A stretch of DNA of 64,000 bases, taken from positions 1 to 64,000 of the forward strand of contig JADGFI010000026.1 in assembly GCA_016743945.1 (NCBI GenBank), given 5' to 3'. The DNA comes from Desulfobacteraceae bacterium. Its GTDB lineage: Bacteria > Desulfobacterota > Desulfobacteria > Desulfobacterales > Desulfobacteraceae. Below are positions 1 to 8,427 of this stretch, one piece after another (within the stretch, counting starts at the first letter, position 1; each line of letters opens with the position of its first letter). The position numbers and the translations under genes are program-made. The notes under the pieces were generated by a model. The model saw nothing but the letters and a program-made list of their open reading frames with translations, did no database searches and was not told where the DNA came from.

Positions 1-17
1 CTGTTTGCGCTTAGCAG

Positions 18-719
18 TTAAATTATCCAAAACCTTTTAACATTTTGTTTATATTGATAATATTCTTCTCCAAAAGTAGTCATCAAAATTTTTTCTTCTA
101 ATATAATTCTATAAAATATCATTGTTATAATAACAATAAGTACTATTAAATTAAAAAAACTGAATGTAATAAATGTTATATAAATAAACATGTTCATCAT
201 GAAAAACGTGTATAAAGGATGCCTAAAATATTTATAAAAACCTTTTGTTTTTAATTTCCTAGCTGCTGGAAAAACTGAAAATGAACGTCCTAAAGAGATA
301 TACGAAAAGACAATAAATGCTTTTATCAGGGTGATAATAAATAGCAGTGACATATCAAAATAAAATAATGAAAAATATTCATTTAAACTATAACGGATAA
401 AGAAAGGGGCAATTGATAATGTTATTAGTTTATCATAAAAAATAAAGTTGAAAAAATTCAAAAAAATCACACCACCTCCGCCAATAATACTTGCCACAAT
501 ACTCGTTAAAGAGGTATCGACCAATTTAGCAGATGATCGAATGATAACTAGAATAATGATGATCGAATTTGTTAGTACTTCCAGAAAGACAAAAATGCCT
601 TTTAGATCGAATATAAACATTCTTTTAAAGTCTATGAAAAAGGAAGAGATCACAACTACCAAGATAAAGAAACAACTACCAAATAGTTTACTTTTAATTA
701 GTTTTTGAAGTATGTTCAT
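18..719 (-). CDS. Integral membrane methyltransferase-like protein (ICMT/PEMT fold)
   Basis: A very hydrophobic protein of about 233 residues with roughly six predicted membrane segments. The C-terminal part carries the signature of the isoprenylcysteine/phospholipid methyltransferase superfamily: an RHPLY motif near residues 166-170 (GFYKYFRHPLY context) and a downstream EE pair followed by FGEEYYQYKQNVKRF. In that family these bind S-adenosylmethionine at the membrane surface. The substrate cannot be told from sequence. The ATG at 719 is chosen because AAAAGGA sits six bases upstream; a TTG two codons earlier is the alternative. The gene is markedly AT-rich compared with the neighbours beyond 1.4 kb, which suggests transfer or relaxed selection. 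It has no operon partner in view. Confidence 0.7.
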   Translation of the reverse strand: MNILQKLIKSKLFGSCFFILVVVISSFFIDFKRMFIFDLKGIFVFLEVLTNSIIIILVIIRSSAKLVDTSLTSIVASIIGGGGVIFLNFFNFIFYDKLITLSIAPFFIRYSLNEYFSLFYFDMSLLFIITLIKAFIVFSYISLGRSFSVFPAARKLKTKGFYKYFRHPLYTFFMMNMFIYITFITFSFFNLIVLIVIITMIFYRIILEEKILMTTFGEEYYQYKQNVKRFWII

Positions 720-794
720 TGACAATCCTTTTAATAATTATGTACTTTTGTGAAATTAGATTTTATTTAAATTCACTGCTTTCCAAACTAAACG

Positions 795-861
795 ACCCAC
801 AGACTAAAAGTCGGTGGGTTAAAATCAAGCACTGAAAGTGCGGATACGGGTCAAAGACCCG
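795..861. repeat. Cluster of three small hairpins (possible IS200/IS605-type end)
   Basis: Three stem-loops follow each other within 67 bases. The arms are ACCCAC-a-GAC (795-804) with GTC-g-GTGGGT (810-819), GCACT (829-833) with AGTGC (837-841), and CGGGTC (847-852) with GACCCG (856-861). Tightly spaced subterminal hairpins of this kind are typical of the ends of IS200/IS605-family elements, which also encode the 3' part of the TnpB guide RNA. No tnpA or tnpB reading frame is nearby, so at most this is a scar. It lies directly after the truncated nucleotidyltransferase fragment. The element assignment is inference. Confidence 0.4.
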
Positions 862-865
862 TTGG

Positions 866-970
866 TTAGTACTCCATTTTAAAATTATCATTTTTACGAG
901 GTTCAAAATGATGTTCAATATAATTTATGCTCATATCCTGAGTTATTGTACGTTTCAGTCCGAATTTCAT
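866..970 (-). pseudogene. Truncated MNT-type nucleotidyltransferase fragment
   Basis: A 34-codon frame beginning MKFGLK whose ATG overlaps the stop of the upstream HEPN-like gene (ATGA arrangement). MKFGL is a common start of MntA-type minimal nucleotidyltransferases, which are normally encoded right after a HI0074-type HEPN gene. The catalytic GSRARG-type motif and the rest of the roughly 100-residue domain are absent. After about ten residues the sequence no longer resembles the family, and the frame ends five bases from the hairpin cluster. I read it as the remains of the second gene of the pair after a deletion or insertion. The family assignment rests on position and a few residues, so it is tentative. 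Confidence 0.35.
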
Positions 971-1389
971 TTTTCGTTTTGTTCTTTTTCTTTTAACCCG
1001 AAAAATGTTGCCTGTAGTTTAAGAAAATCATTGTAATAAATATGAAAAATATCTTTTGTGATTTCATCGGCAATATTTTCATTATAGGTATGCGATGTCA
1101 AGGTTCTGCTTTTTATCATTTTCATCCATGTCTCACCATCAACAATTAACCTTCGCTTAAATGCCATTCGAATCGCATCGCGGCTTCCCTGAATTCCAGT
1201 TTCGCCCTGGTTTTCATAAAAATCTTTAATTGTATTCCAGGCAAGTTCATAATTATATTCAAAGGATTAGATCGAACCTTGTTGCTCAAGTTCTGATAAC
1301 TCACCCTTTTCAATAAATTTTGTGAGCTGTTTTAAAGCTTTCTCAAAATTATTGAATCTTTGAATCCATCTCACATCTTTTGTTGACAT
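967..1389 (-). pseudogene. HI0074-family HEPN nucleotidyltransferase-binding protein, interrupted by a stop codon
   Basis: Reading from the ATG at 1389 gives a helical protein resembling HI0074-type 'nucleotidyltransferase substrate-binding' (HEPN/MNT antitoxin-toxin) proteins: RWIQRFNNFEKAL at the N-terminus, SFEYNYELAWNTIKDFYENQ in the middle, then DAIRMAF and SRTLTSHTYNE. The RxxxxH-type motif that marks active HEPN domains fits SRTLTSH. Codon 41 (1267-1269 on the plus strand) is TAA, exactly between GSI and SFEYNYELAW, where intact relatives have a sense codon such as Gln or Lys. A single base change from CAA or AAA would make this stop. The frame is otherwise continuous to the stop at 967, so this is a recent nonsense pseudogene or a sequencing error. 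Confidence 0.75.
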
Positions 1390-1402
1390 AGTCAAACCCC
1401 CA

Positions 1403-2797
1403 TCAAGAAGATTTATCCAAACGGTAGCGTATGGATCTTAAACTAAGCTTTAAATAGTCTGCAGCCTTGCTTTTATTGCCACCGGACAGTTCCATGGCTT
1501 TTTTCAGATAGGCAGTTTCTATGGTGGAAAGAATTTCGTCCAAGTCAACCCCCTGTTCCACATCTTCAAGGTCAAAGCGCTGCCCCTTGATTCCTTCAAT
1601 CCAGCGACGTTTTTTGTGCATGGAAATGGTCAGACTTTCCGGCAGGATGATATTGGTAGAAGACAGGGCCACACTTCGTTCGATAAGGTTTTCCAACTCC
1701 CTGACGTTGCCGGGAAAACTGTATTTATTTAAAAAATCAATGGCATAGGAGGATAGTTTAACAATGTCCTTATTCATTTTGTCTGAATATTTTTTGGCAA
1801 AATGGGCGGACAAAAGCTCAATATCCCCTTTCCGGTCCCGCAAAGGGGGCACCTTGATGGGGATGACATTGAGACGGAAAAAAAGATCTTCTCTAAAATT
1901 TCCCTCAATGACCTCCTGCTCCAGCTTTTTGTTGGTGGCAGAGATGATCCTGACATCCACTTCAATTTCTTTGGTGCCCCCCACAGGATTAAAGGCGGTT
2001 TCCTGAACGGCTCTTAACAGTTTGACCTGGAGCATGGTGGACAATTCCCCGATTTCATCTAAAAAAATAGTTCCTGCGTGGGCAGCTTCAAACAACCCTT
2101 TTTTATCATTGATCGCCCCGGTAAAAGACCCCTTTACATGGCCGAAAAACTCACTTTCCATCAAGGTGTCGGTGATGCCGCCGCAGTTAACCACCACAAA
2201 AGGCTTGTCCCTGCGGTCAGAATTTTCATGGATGGCCCTGGCAATAAGCTCTTTTCCTGTCCCACTTTCTCCTGTCACCAGCACATTGGTTTTGGTAGGA
2301 CCGATCTGCTCGATGCGTTTGTAAATGCCCTGCATCCCCGGGCTGTTTCCAATAATCCGGTTAAAATGCAGATGATCCTTAAGCTCTGAAGACCGGCTCT
2401 CCTTTTCATGATCCAGGGTTCTAAGTTCCAGGGCTTTGGCAATGGTGTCTTTAAGTTCCATATTGTCAAAGGGTTTGGGCACAAAGTCATAGGCTCCTTC
2501 GTTCATGGCGGCAACGGCAATTTCAGTTGTGGAATAGGCGGATATCATTATCACCACCGTGTCCGGGTCCTTCTTTTTAGCTTCTTTTAATACATCAAGA
2601 CCGGTGATATCTCCTAGGCGGATATCCGTTAAGACAAGATCATAGCAATTATTTTGAATCAGCTTGACAGCCTGGTTGCCGTTCTTTGCAAGGGAAACCC
2701 TGTAGTCTTCCTTGGATAAGAGAACCTCCAAAAACTCCCTCATGCTCAGTTCATCATCGGCCACAAGAATTTGGTATTGTTTTTTTTTCACACCCAC
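1403..2797 (-). CDS. NtrC/PilR-family sigma-54-dependent response regulator
   Basis: A transcription activator of 464 residues with the full three-part layout. The receiver domain (about 8-122) has the acidic pair D14/D15 and phosphoacceptor D58 (LVLTD). The AAA+ domain (about 145-385) has Walker A GESGTGKE at 176-183 and Walker B GTIFLDEIGE at 242-251. A Fis-type helix-turn-helix sits at about 420-462. The sigma-54 contact loop reads GSFTGA (223-228) instead of the usual GAFTGA. No sensor kinase is adjacent, so its signal is unknown. It is the last gene of a minus-strand operon, 18 bases after pyrC. The GTG at 2797 is used; a second GTG two codons in has the better-spaced AGAGGG ribosome site. 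Confidence 0.9.
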   Translation of the reverse strand: MGVKKKQYQILVADDELSMREFLEVLLSKEDYRVSLAKNGNQAVKLIQNNCYDLVLTDIRLGDITGLDVLKEAKKKDPDTVVIMISAYSTTEIAVAAMNEGAYDFVPKPFDNMELKDTIAKALELRTLDHEKESRSSELKDHLHFNRIIGNSPGMQGIYKRIEQIGPTKTNVLVTGESGTGKELIARAIHENSDRRDKPFVVVNCGGITDTLMESEFFGHVKGSFTGAINDKKGLFEAAHAGTIFLDEIGELSTMLQVKLLRAVQETAFNPVGGTKEIEVDVRIISATNKKLEQEVIEGNFREDLFFRLNVIPIKVPPLRDRKGDIELLSAHFAKKYSDKMNKDIVKLSSYAIDFLNKYSFPGNVRELENLIERSVALSSTNIILPESLTISMHKKRRWIEGIKGQRFDLEDVEQGVDLDEILSTIETAYLKKAMELSGGNKSKAADYLKLSLRSIRYRLDKSS

Positions 2798-2815
2798 CCT
2801 CTGCAGATTGAATTT

Positions 2816-4132
2816 CTATTGGTTTTTCTGATAGACGATCCTGCCGTCCACCATGGTTAAAAATGCAGCTCCCCGAACCTGTCTGCCGGTAAACGGTGTA
2901 TTTTTGCATTTGGATATAAAAGTGGCAGGATTAATTTTATACGCGATCTCCGGATCAATGATGGTTAAATCAGCGGGATTCCCCGGTTTTATGTCATTGT
3001 CGATCTTGAGCATTTTAGCGGGCTGTTTGGACATTTTCACAACAAGGTCGGTCAGGGATAAAAAGCCATCCTGGACCAGCCTTAAGGACAGGGCCAATGA
3101 AGTTTCAAGGCCCACAATACCAAAGGCTGCCTTGTCAAACTCAACCTCCTTTTCATCTACATCCTGGGGGGCATGGTCCGTGGCAATCATATCAATGGTG
3201 CCGTCCACAAGTCCTTCAATGATGGCTCGCCTATCAGCTTCAGATCGCAGGGGAGGATTCATTTTAAAATTGGTATCATAGTCCAGAACCGCTTCATCGG
3301 TCAGGGTAAAATAATGGGGGGTGGTCTCACAACTCACATTTGCCCCTCGTTTTTTGGCCTGGCGAATGGCTTCAATGGACTGGGCCGTACTCATGTGACA
3401 AAAATGAACGACGGCACCCGTGAGTTCACACAGCGCAATATCCCTGACCACCATGGCGCTTTCCGCAGCATTGGGAATTCCTTTTATTCCCCAGAACGTG
3501 GCAGAAGGGCCTTCATTCATGGAACCGCCATCGGTCAAACTTTTATCTTCGGCATGGACAAATATGGGCATATCAAGCCCCTTGCAATATTCAAGGGCCC
3601 GTCTCATCATTTGGGAATTTTCAACGGGCAGTCCGTCATCGGTGACAGCTCTTATGCCGGCCTGCTGCATATCATAAATTTCCGCCAGAGAGGTGCCGGA
3701 AGATCCTTGTGAAATGGCACCTGCCGGGTATACCTTGGCGCTGCGAGCAGCCTTGCCTCGATTGATAATAAAAGAAGTGACCTGGCTGTTGTCATTTACC
3801 GGAATGGTGTTGGGCATGGAGCAGACAGCGGTAAATCCCCCCTTTGCAGCTGCTTTTAATCCGGATTCAATGGTTTCTTTGTATTCATGACCCGGTTCCC
3901 GCAGGTGGACATGGATATCAATCAAACCAGGTACCACAACCATGTTTGACGCATCAATTATCTGGATATCGGGTATCTGGATATCGGACACCTGTACATC
4001 GGGTGAGTCGGATGGGACAGGATCTCCTGGATCAAGGATTGCCTCGATCACCCCGTCTTTTACCAGAATATTTTTTTTCCCATCCAGGTTACCCGGGTCA
4101 AGAACCCTTGCTCCTTTAATCAGAATCTGCAT
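2816..4132 (-). CDS. pyrC: Dihydroorotase
   Basis: Catalyses the reversible cyclisation of carbamoyl-aspartate to dihydroorotate, the third step of UMP synthesis. At 438 residues it matches the class I (long) dihydroorotases. The metal site starts with IDIHVHLREPG (H74, H76), and ATDHAPQ lies in the C-terminal half. The gene overlaps the end of pyrB by 17 bases, so aspartate carbamoyltransferase and dihydroorotase are translationally coupled, as is common for this pair. Residues 41-60 hold a family-atypical insertion made of in-frame short repeats (VQVSD, IQIPD, IQIID) just before the metal-binding strand; this corresponds to a 15-base tandem repeat in the DNA. Confidence 0.95.
   Translation of the reverse strand: MQILIKGARVLDPGNLDGKKNILVKDGVIEAILDPGDPVPSDSPDVQVSDIQIPDIQIIDASNMVVVPGLIDIHVHLREPGHEYKETIESGLKAAAKGGFTAVCSMPNTIPVNDNSQVTSFIINRGKAARSAKVYPAGAISQGSSGTSLAEIYDMQQAGIRAVTDDGLPVENSQMMRRALEYCKGLDMPIFVHAEDKSLTDGGSMNEGPSATFWGIKGIPNAAESAMVVRDIALCELTGAVVHFCHMSTAQSIEAIRQAKKRGANVSCETTPHYFTLTDEAVLDYDTNFKMNPPLRSEADRRAIIEGLVDGTIDMIATDHAPQDVDEKEVEFDKAAFGIVGLETSLALSLRLVQDGFLSLTDLVVKMSKQPAKMLKIDNDIKPGNPADLTIIDPEIAYKINPATFISKCKNTPFTGRQVRGAAFLTMVDGRIVYQKNQ
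3960..4004. repeat. Three tandem 15-base units inside pyrC
   Basis: Units at 3960-3974 and 3975-3989 differ only at the last two bases (ATCTGGATATCGGGT and ATCTGGATATCGGAC). A third, more diverged unit follows at 3990-4004. Because the unit is five codons long, gain or loss of copies keeps the frame and only changes a surface loop in the N-terminal part of the dihydroorotase. Confidence 0.8.
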
Positions 4133-5054
4133 GTCTGCTACCTCCTGCCACGATATAAAAAAGCGCCATTCTCAATGCAACCCCGTTGGTGACCTGATCT
4201 AAAATTATGGAACAATCGGAAGCGGCCACCTCACTTGCAATTTCCACCCCCCGGTTCATGGGGCCCGGGTGCATGACAATTACATCCTTTCGGGCAAGCT
4301 TTACCCTGGCCGGGTTTAACCCGTAAAGACTTGCATATTCCCGTTCACTGGGAAACAAAATATTGCCCTGTCTTTCCCGTTGAATCCTGAGCATTATAAT
4401 AACATCTGCCCCTTCCACACAGGCATCCATATTTTTTGCTATTTTGCATCCCAAGGCTTCAATGCCCATGGGAATCATTGTGGAGGGTGCACAAATGGTC
4501 ACATTGGCCCCCATTTTGGAAAACCCGATGATGTCGGAACGGGCAACCCTTGAATGGGAGATATCCCCTACAATGGAAATATTAAGTCCCTCTAAGGTCC
4601 CTTTTTTCTCCCGGATACTCATCATATCCAAAAGAGCCTGGGAAGGATGGGCATGGATACCGTCTCCTGCATTGATAACCGAGCAGCCAACCTGCTTTGA
4701 AATCACATGGGCCGCCCCCGAGGAAGAATGACGCATTACAATTACATCCGGGTTCATGGCCTCAAGGTTTTTGGCCGTATCGATAAGGGTTTCCCCCTTT
4801 ACAATACTCGAAGAACTTTTGGCAATGGACACCGTGTCAGCCGACAATCGTTTGGCCGCGATTTCAAAGGAAAGTTTTGTCCGGGTGGAGGGTTCCTGGA
4901 AAAAAAGAATAATGGTTTTGCCCCTGAGGGTGGGCACCTTTTTAACAGGCCGTTCTGAAATCTCTTTCATTCCCTGGGCCGTATCAAGAATCATGGTGAT
5001 TTCCTTGGTATCCAGAGACATGATATCAAGAATATCTTTTTTCTCAAAGCGCAT
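4116..5054 (-). CDS. pyrB: Aspartate carbamoyltransferase, catalytic chain
   Basis: Transfers the carbamoyl group of carbamoyl phosphate to aspartate, the committed step of pyrimidine synthesis. At 312 residues it has the usual catalytic-chain length. The carbamoyl-phosphate site EPSTRTKLSFE lies near residue 55, the mobile loop SSSSIVKGETL supplies the conserved lysine, and HPGPMNRGVEI lies near the C-terminus. No pyrI regulatory gene lies beside it; the partner gene is pyrC, with a 17-base overlap. This is the pyrB-pyrC arrangement of bacteria whose enzyme either acts alone or in complex with dihydroorotase. Confidence 0.96.
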   Translation of the reverse strand: MRFEKKDILDIMSLDTKEITMILDTAQGMKEISERPVKKVPTLRGKTIILFFQEPSTRTKLSFEIAAKRLSADTVSIAKSSSSIVKGETLIDTAKNLEAMNPDVIVMRHSSSGAAHVISKQVGCSVINAGDGIHAHPSQALLDMMSIREKKGTLEGLNISIVGDISHSRVARSDIIGFSKMGANVTICAPSTMIPMGIEALGCKIAKNMDACVEGADVIIMLRIQRERQGNILFPSEREYASLYGLNPARVKLARKDVIVMHPGPMNRGVEIASEVAASDCSIILDQVTNGVALRMALFYIVAGGSRHADSD

Positions 5055-5082
5055 ATTACCTACCTCATCTATTAAAAATCAC

Positions 5083-5748
5083 TTAAAATAAAAAATTGCC
5101 AAGTCTCTTCCACCGAACCCCAAACGCTTCCTTGTTCCAGGACCAGTAAATCATAAAGGCCTCCCCTTTAACCTCGGTTAAGTCTACGAACCCCCAAAAC
5201 CTGCTGTCATGACTGTTATCCCTGTTATCCCCCATTACAAACAGCTTTTTATCGGGGATGGTAATTTTCTTTAAATAATCCCGGGTACTAAAATTTGCCG
5301 GGATGATCCGGTCATCCTTGTGGATGGCATAGGGTTCCTTGGCAACAAGTTTGTTATTTACATAGAGCAGCTTTTCTCTGATTTCAAGGGTATCTCCCCC
5401 CACCGCCACCACCCGTTTTATAAAATCCTTGGAGGGATCCTCGGGGTATTTAAACACCACGATATCTCCTTGTTCAGGATCTTTGACCGAGATAAGGGTC
5501 TTCCCATTGGTAAAGGGTATTTTTACCCCGTAAATAAATTTATTGACCAGAATCTGATCGCCAATCTGCAGGGTTTCCAGCATGGATCCGGAAGGGATTT
5601 TAAAGGCCTGTACAATAAAGGTCCGGATAAACATGGCAATCACAATGGCAATCACAATGGCTTCTATATTCTCTCGCCAGGCATTCTTTTTCGGGGTCGT
5701 CATCTTTTTAGGTGTTGATTTTTTAGTCGATTTATTTTTAGTTGTCAT
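5083..5748 (-). CDS. lepB: Signal peptidase I
   Basis: Cleaves signal peptides from exported proteins at the outer face of the inner membrane. The protein of 221 residues has a Lys/Thr-rich cytoplasmic start (1-25), one transmembrane segment (about 28-48), and all the conserved boxes: IPSGSML with nucleophile S55, DFIKRVVAVGGD with general base K111, and the C-terminal GDNRDNSHDSR. A single membrane anchor is the common form outside the enterobacteria. It lies between the COG1900 gene and pyrB with gaps of 24 and 28 bases, so it is probably cotranscribed with them; the grouping has no obvious functional link. Confidence 0.95.
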   Translation of the reverse strand: MTTKNKSTKKSTPKKMTTPKKNAWRENIEAIVIAIVIAMFIRTFIVQAFKIPSGSMLETLQIGDQILVNKFIYGVKIPFTNGKTLISVKDPEQGDIVVFKYPEDPSKDFIKRVVAVGGDTLEIREKLLYVNNKLVAKEPYAIHKDDRIIPANFSTRDYLKKITIPDKKLFVMGDNRDNSHDSRFWGFVDLTEVKGEAFMIYWSWNKEAFGVRWKRLGNFLF

Positions 5749-5772
5749 TTGATTTTAATTTCTTTCTCAAGA

Positions 5773-6936
5773 TTAACAGAACAGGTGCTGGGGATGGCCT
5801 AAAAAGAATTTGGAGCGCTGAATCTGAACTTTCAGTATCTCTGCAATCTTTCTTGCCTTTACCATACTGGACAGAGGCACTGTGGGGATTTTTTGACCCT
5901 TTAGCATAATATGGCCGCTTTTGAGCTCAGCATAACTGACCTGGCCATAGGATTTTGAAATACCTTTAGGATAATCATACCCGTAATCCACCACCTGGGT
6001 AAAAATTTGATCATCTGAAACCGATACATATTTCAACATTTCCTCGTTTAAAATAGGGATAGGGATGCCAAGGCCAACGGAAAGGGATACGCCGTATCCC
6101 CTGATGCTCTGACCCACAAGCCATTCCGGGGACATTTCCTTTAAATCTCCCATGACAGACAGGGTCCCGGACGGTGTAACAGGAACACCATTGAGCCCCC
6201 TTTCCACATCCTTTTTATGCTGGGTCCCGGTCCAGGTGACATACCCCTGGGCACCGCCTAAAAAAATCCGGGTGCCAAGACCGATGGTTTTTAAATAGGG
6301 ATCATTGAACAAGGGGCTCAATTCTCCTGCCGTTGAATAATTGGCATTCCCCATTTTTGATTTCAAGGTTCCCATGTAGGTATATTTTATTTTGTCGGAC
6401 CTGTTTACGGCACAATTATAATTCTGGTAGGCATTGCGCGGATTGCAGAGCATGGCATTGGGAAGATCTTTCAACCGTACCATTTTTTCAATGTTCTTAT
6501 TGGGATAGCAGTCGGTCCCATAGCTTTCCGCCCGGAGGTGCACTTCTTTACCCGCCACAAGATCCTGGATCACGTGCCCCCCCCCGTAGTTAAACTCACC
6601 GGGATGGTACTTGTTCAAGGGATCATCATCACAGGTTTGAGTGGCGCCCAGGTAACAGTCAACCGCCGCAATCCCGGAATAGGCCGGCACATTGTTGAAC
6701 CAGGTTTTGGTGGTTCTGACAAGGGGGTTGAACTGACCGATATTAATAAATGCCCCGGAAGAGCACATGGGGGCAAAGGTTCCCGTGGTAACAACATCCA
6801 CTCGTTTCGCCGCTTCAACCACTCCGTGCTTTTTGGTGATATCGATAATTTCTTCCGCCGTAACAACAACCGCCTCGCCCCTTGCAATTTTTTTATTTAT
6901 CTGCTCATATGTTTTATTTACTTTGTAGTCATTCAT
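5773..6936 (-). CDS. COG1900/DUF39 protein, likely sulfur transfer to aspartate semialdehyde (homocysteine synthesis)
   Basis: This protein of 387 residues belongs to the DUF39 family. Its archaeal member MA1821 was linked genetically to a route that makes homocysteine directly from aspartate semialdehyde and sulfide. Conserved features seen here are APMCSSGAF (C58), TCDDDPLNKYHPGEFNYGGG (C102) and RAESYGTDCYP (C143); C58 and C143 probably match the two functional cysteines of the archaeal enzyme. The protein stops after the catalytic region without the CBS domains seen in some relatives, and the ferredoxin-like NIL partner is not in this window. It sits between the M23 peptidase and lepB. 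The assignment to the family is firm; the reaction here is inferred. Confidence 0.8.
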   Translation of the reverse strand: MNDYKVNKTYEQINKKIARGEAVVVTAEEIIDITKKHGVVEAAKRVDVVTTGTFAPMCSSGAFINIGQFNPLVRTTKTWFNNVPAYSGIAAVDCYLGATQTCDDDPLNKYHPGEFNYGGGHVIQDLVAGKEVHLRAESYGTDCYPNKNIEKMVRLKDLPNAMLCNPRNAYQNYNCAVNRSDKIKYTYMGTLKSKMGNANYSTAGELSPLFNDPYLKTIGLGTRIFLGGAQGYVTWTGTQHKKDVERGLNGVPVTPSGTLSVMGDLKEMSPEWLVGQSIRGYGVSLSVGLGIPIPILNEEMLKYVSVSDDQIFTQVVDYGYDYPKGISKSYGQVSYAELKSGHIMLKGQKIPTVPLSSMVKARKIAEILKVQIQRSKFFLGHPQHLFC

Positions 6937-6952
6937 AATTTACCTTTTTCGA

Positions 6953-8335
6953 TCATTTTACCATGGTTTTAACCGCTTCAATTTTAGACGTAACATTATT
7001 TTTAATCCAGACCGGATCCCACCATTCAACAGGATTGACAAATACATTGTGAACAATCATTGAAAAATGCAAATGATCCCCTCCGGCAAGACCGGTGAGA
7101 CCTGTCATACCGATAACATCTCCCTTGGACAACTCATCCCCTTTATTCACCGTTATTTCATTTAAATGGGAGTAGAGACTGGCAAGCCCGAACCCATGGT
7201 CAATAATAACAGAATTGCCGAAAATGCCCACGGCCTCGGTCATAATCACCCGGCCCCCATTGGCGGCCCTAACCTTTGCATTGGCTGTGGATGCAAGATC
7301 GATTCCCAGATGAATGGCCCGATCGATTTCCTTTCCCTTGTATTTATAACTTCTGCGATCCGCCCAATAGGAACGGGTGGCAGCCCCTGCAAGTCTTGAA
7401 AATCTTCCTTCCCACAATTGATCGCCCACCGTATCTGCAGGGATACTCAAAATGGTATTGACATTTTTTTCCCGCAACTTTCCATTAATATATAAAAATT
7501 TATCCAGCAGGGGATTTTGGCTGCCCACAAAGGTGTCTTCTATTTCATCCAAATCAAAATCAGGCATTTTGAATTCCAAAAATCTATCGGATATATTCAG
7601 GGTGTCGGTTTTAAAATTCTTGTCCCGTATATAATGGTGGAACCCCCTTTTGACTGAATTTCCGGCAAGATCCCGGGCAGTGACAAACATTTGGGTCCCT
7701 GGTCCCTGGGTATGATCCAGGGCAAAAAATGCCGCATAAACCGCTTTGTCGTTAAACATGCCGGGATGACCCGGAAAAAAGTTATCCCCCACCATGATGC
7801 CGCTTACGACATTTTCCTCAAACAGCCGGTAGAGAACCAATCCACTTCCCCCTCTTTCGATATTGTGATCACTGCTCAATACCTTAACCCGGGGAGGCTT
7901 TGTGTCAATAACAACTTTTTTTTCTACGTAAAATACATTACCCGCATCCCACCCTCTCCATGAATAATCCGCCACCATGATACGAACGATCGCTTCTCCG
8001 TCATTCATTCCATATTTACGGGATTCAACCGGAATGATAAAGGAATCTTTATTCACCCGTTGGTTGGAGAAGAGACTGACAACAGAAGCGGGGGGATAAT
8101 TTTTTTCAAGGAGAACTTTCTCATTGTCCTTCTGCAGGATGGAAACCACAATTTTTCTCAAGCCTGTGCCTTTATCCGACACATCAAGGGACATCTCATA
8201 GGATTTTTTCAAGTAAAGAGAGGGCAATGTCACCTCCACCCTGGGAGCGTCACCTTCATATTTATAAAAAAGAATCCATGCAAGGGGTATTGCGACTGCC
8301 AGAAAAACCAGGGTTAAAACAACTTTTTTCATCAA
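6953..8335 (-). CDS. Membrane-anchored M23 (LytM) peptidase
   Basis: This protein of 460 residues starts with a signal anchor (MKKVVLTLVFLAVAIPLAWI) and has a long extracytoplasmic middle region rich in beta strands. A C-terminal M23 domain (about 345-440) carries HLGIDLA for the first zinc ligands and GGDHLHFSM for the HxH motif. Both halves of the zinc site appear intact, so it may be an active peptidoglycan endopeptidase rather than a degenerate EnvC/NlpD-type activator. It is the promoter-proximal gene of the minus-strand operon, 16 bases before the COG1900 gene, and diverges from kdsA across about 150 bases. Confidence 0.85.
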   Translation of the reverse strand: MMKKVVLTLVFLAVAIPLAWILFYKYEGDAPRVEVTLPSLYLKKSYEMSLDVSDKGTGLRKIVVSILQKDNEKVLLEKNYPPASVVSLFSNQRVNKDSFIIPVESRKYGMNDGEAIVRIMVADYSWRGWDAGNVFYVEKKVVIDTKPPRVKVLSSDHNIERGGSGLVLYRLFEENVVSGIMVGDNFFPGHPGMFNDKAVYAAFFALDHTQGPGTQMFVTARDLAGNSVKRGFHHYIRDKNFKTDTLNISDRFLEFKMPDFDLDEIEDTFVGSQNPLLDKFLYINGKLREKNVNTILSIPADTVGDQLWEGRFSRLAGAATRSYWADRRSYKYKGKEIDRAIHLGIDLASTANAKVRAANGGRVIMTEAVGIFGNSVIIDHGFGLASLYSHLNEITVNKGDELSKGDVIGMTGLTGLAGGDHLHFSMIVHNVFVNPVEWWDPVWIKNNVTSKIEAVKTMVK

Positions 8336-8427
8336 ATATACCTATCTTTTCAAGAGGTTAGAATTCACACAAATAAAACATTATAAAATACCAGCAATGA
8401 TCCAACTTATCAAGGGCTTTTACATTC

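Noticed and set aside
448..708. Open frame of 86 codons on the plus strand opposite the membrane methyltransferase gene
   Set aside because: Its composition follows from AT-rich antisense of a hydrophobic gene; the minus-strand frame has a clear family motif and ribosome site.
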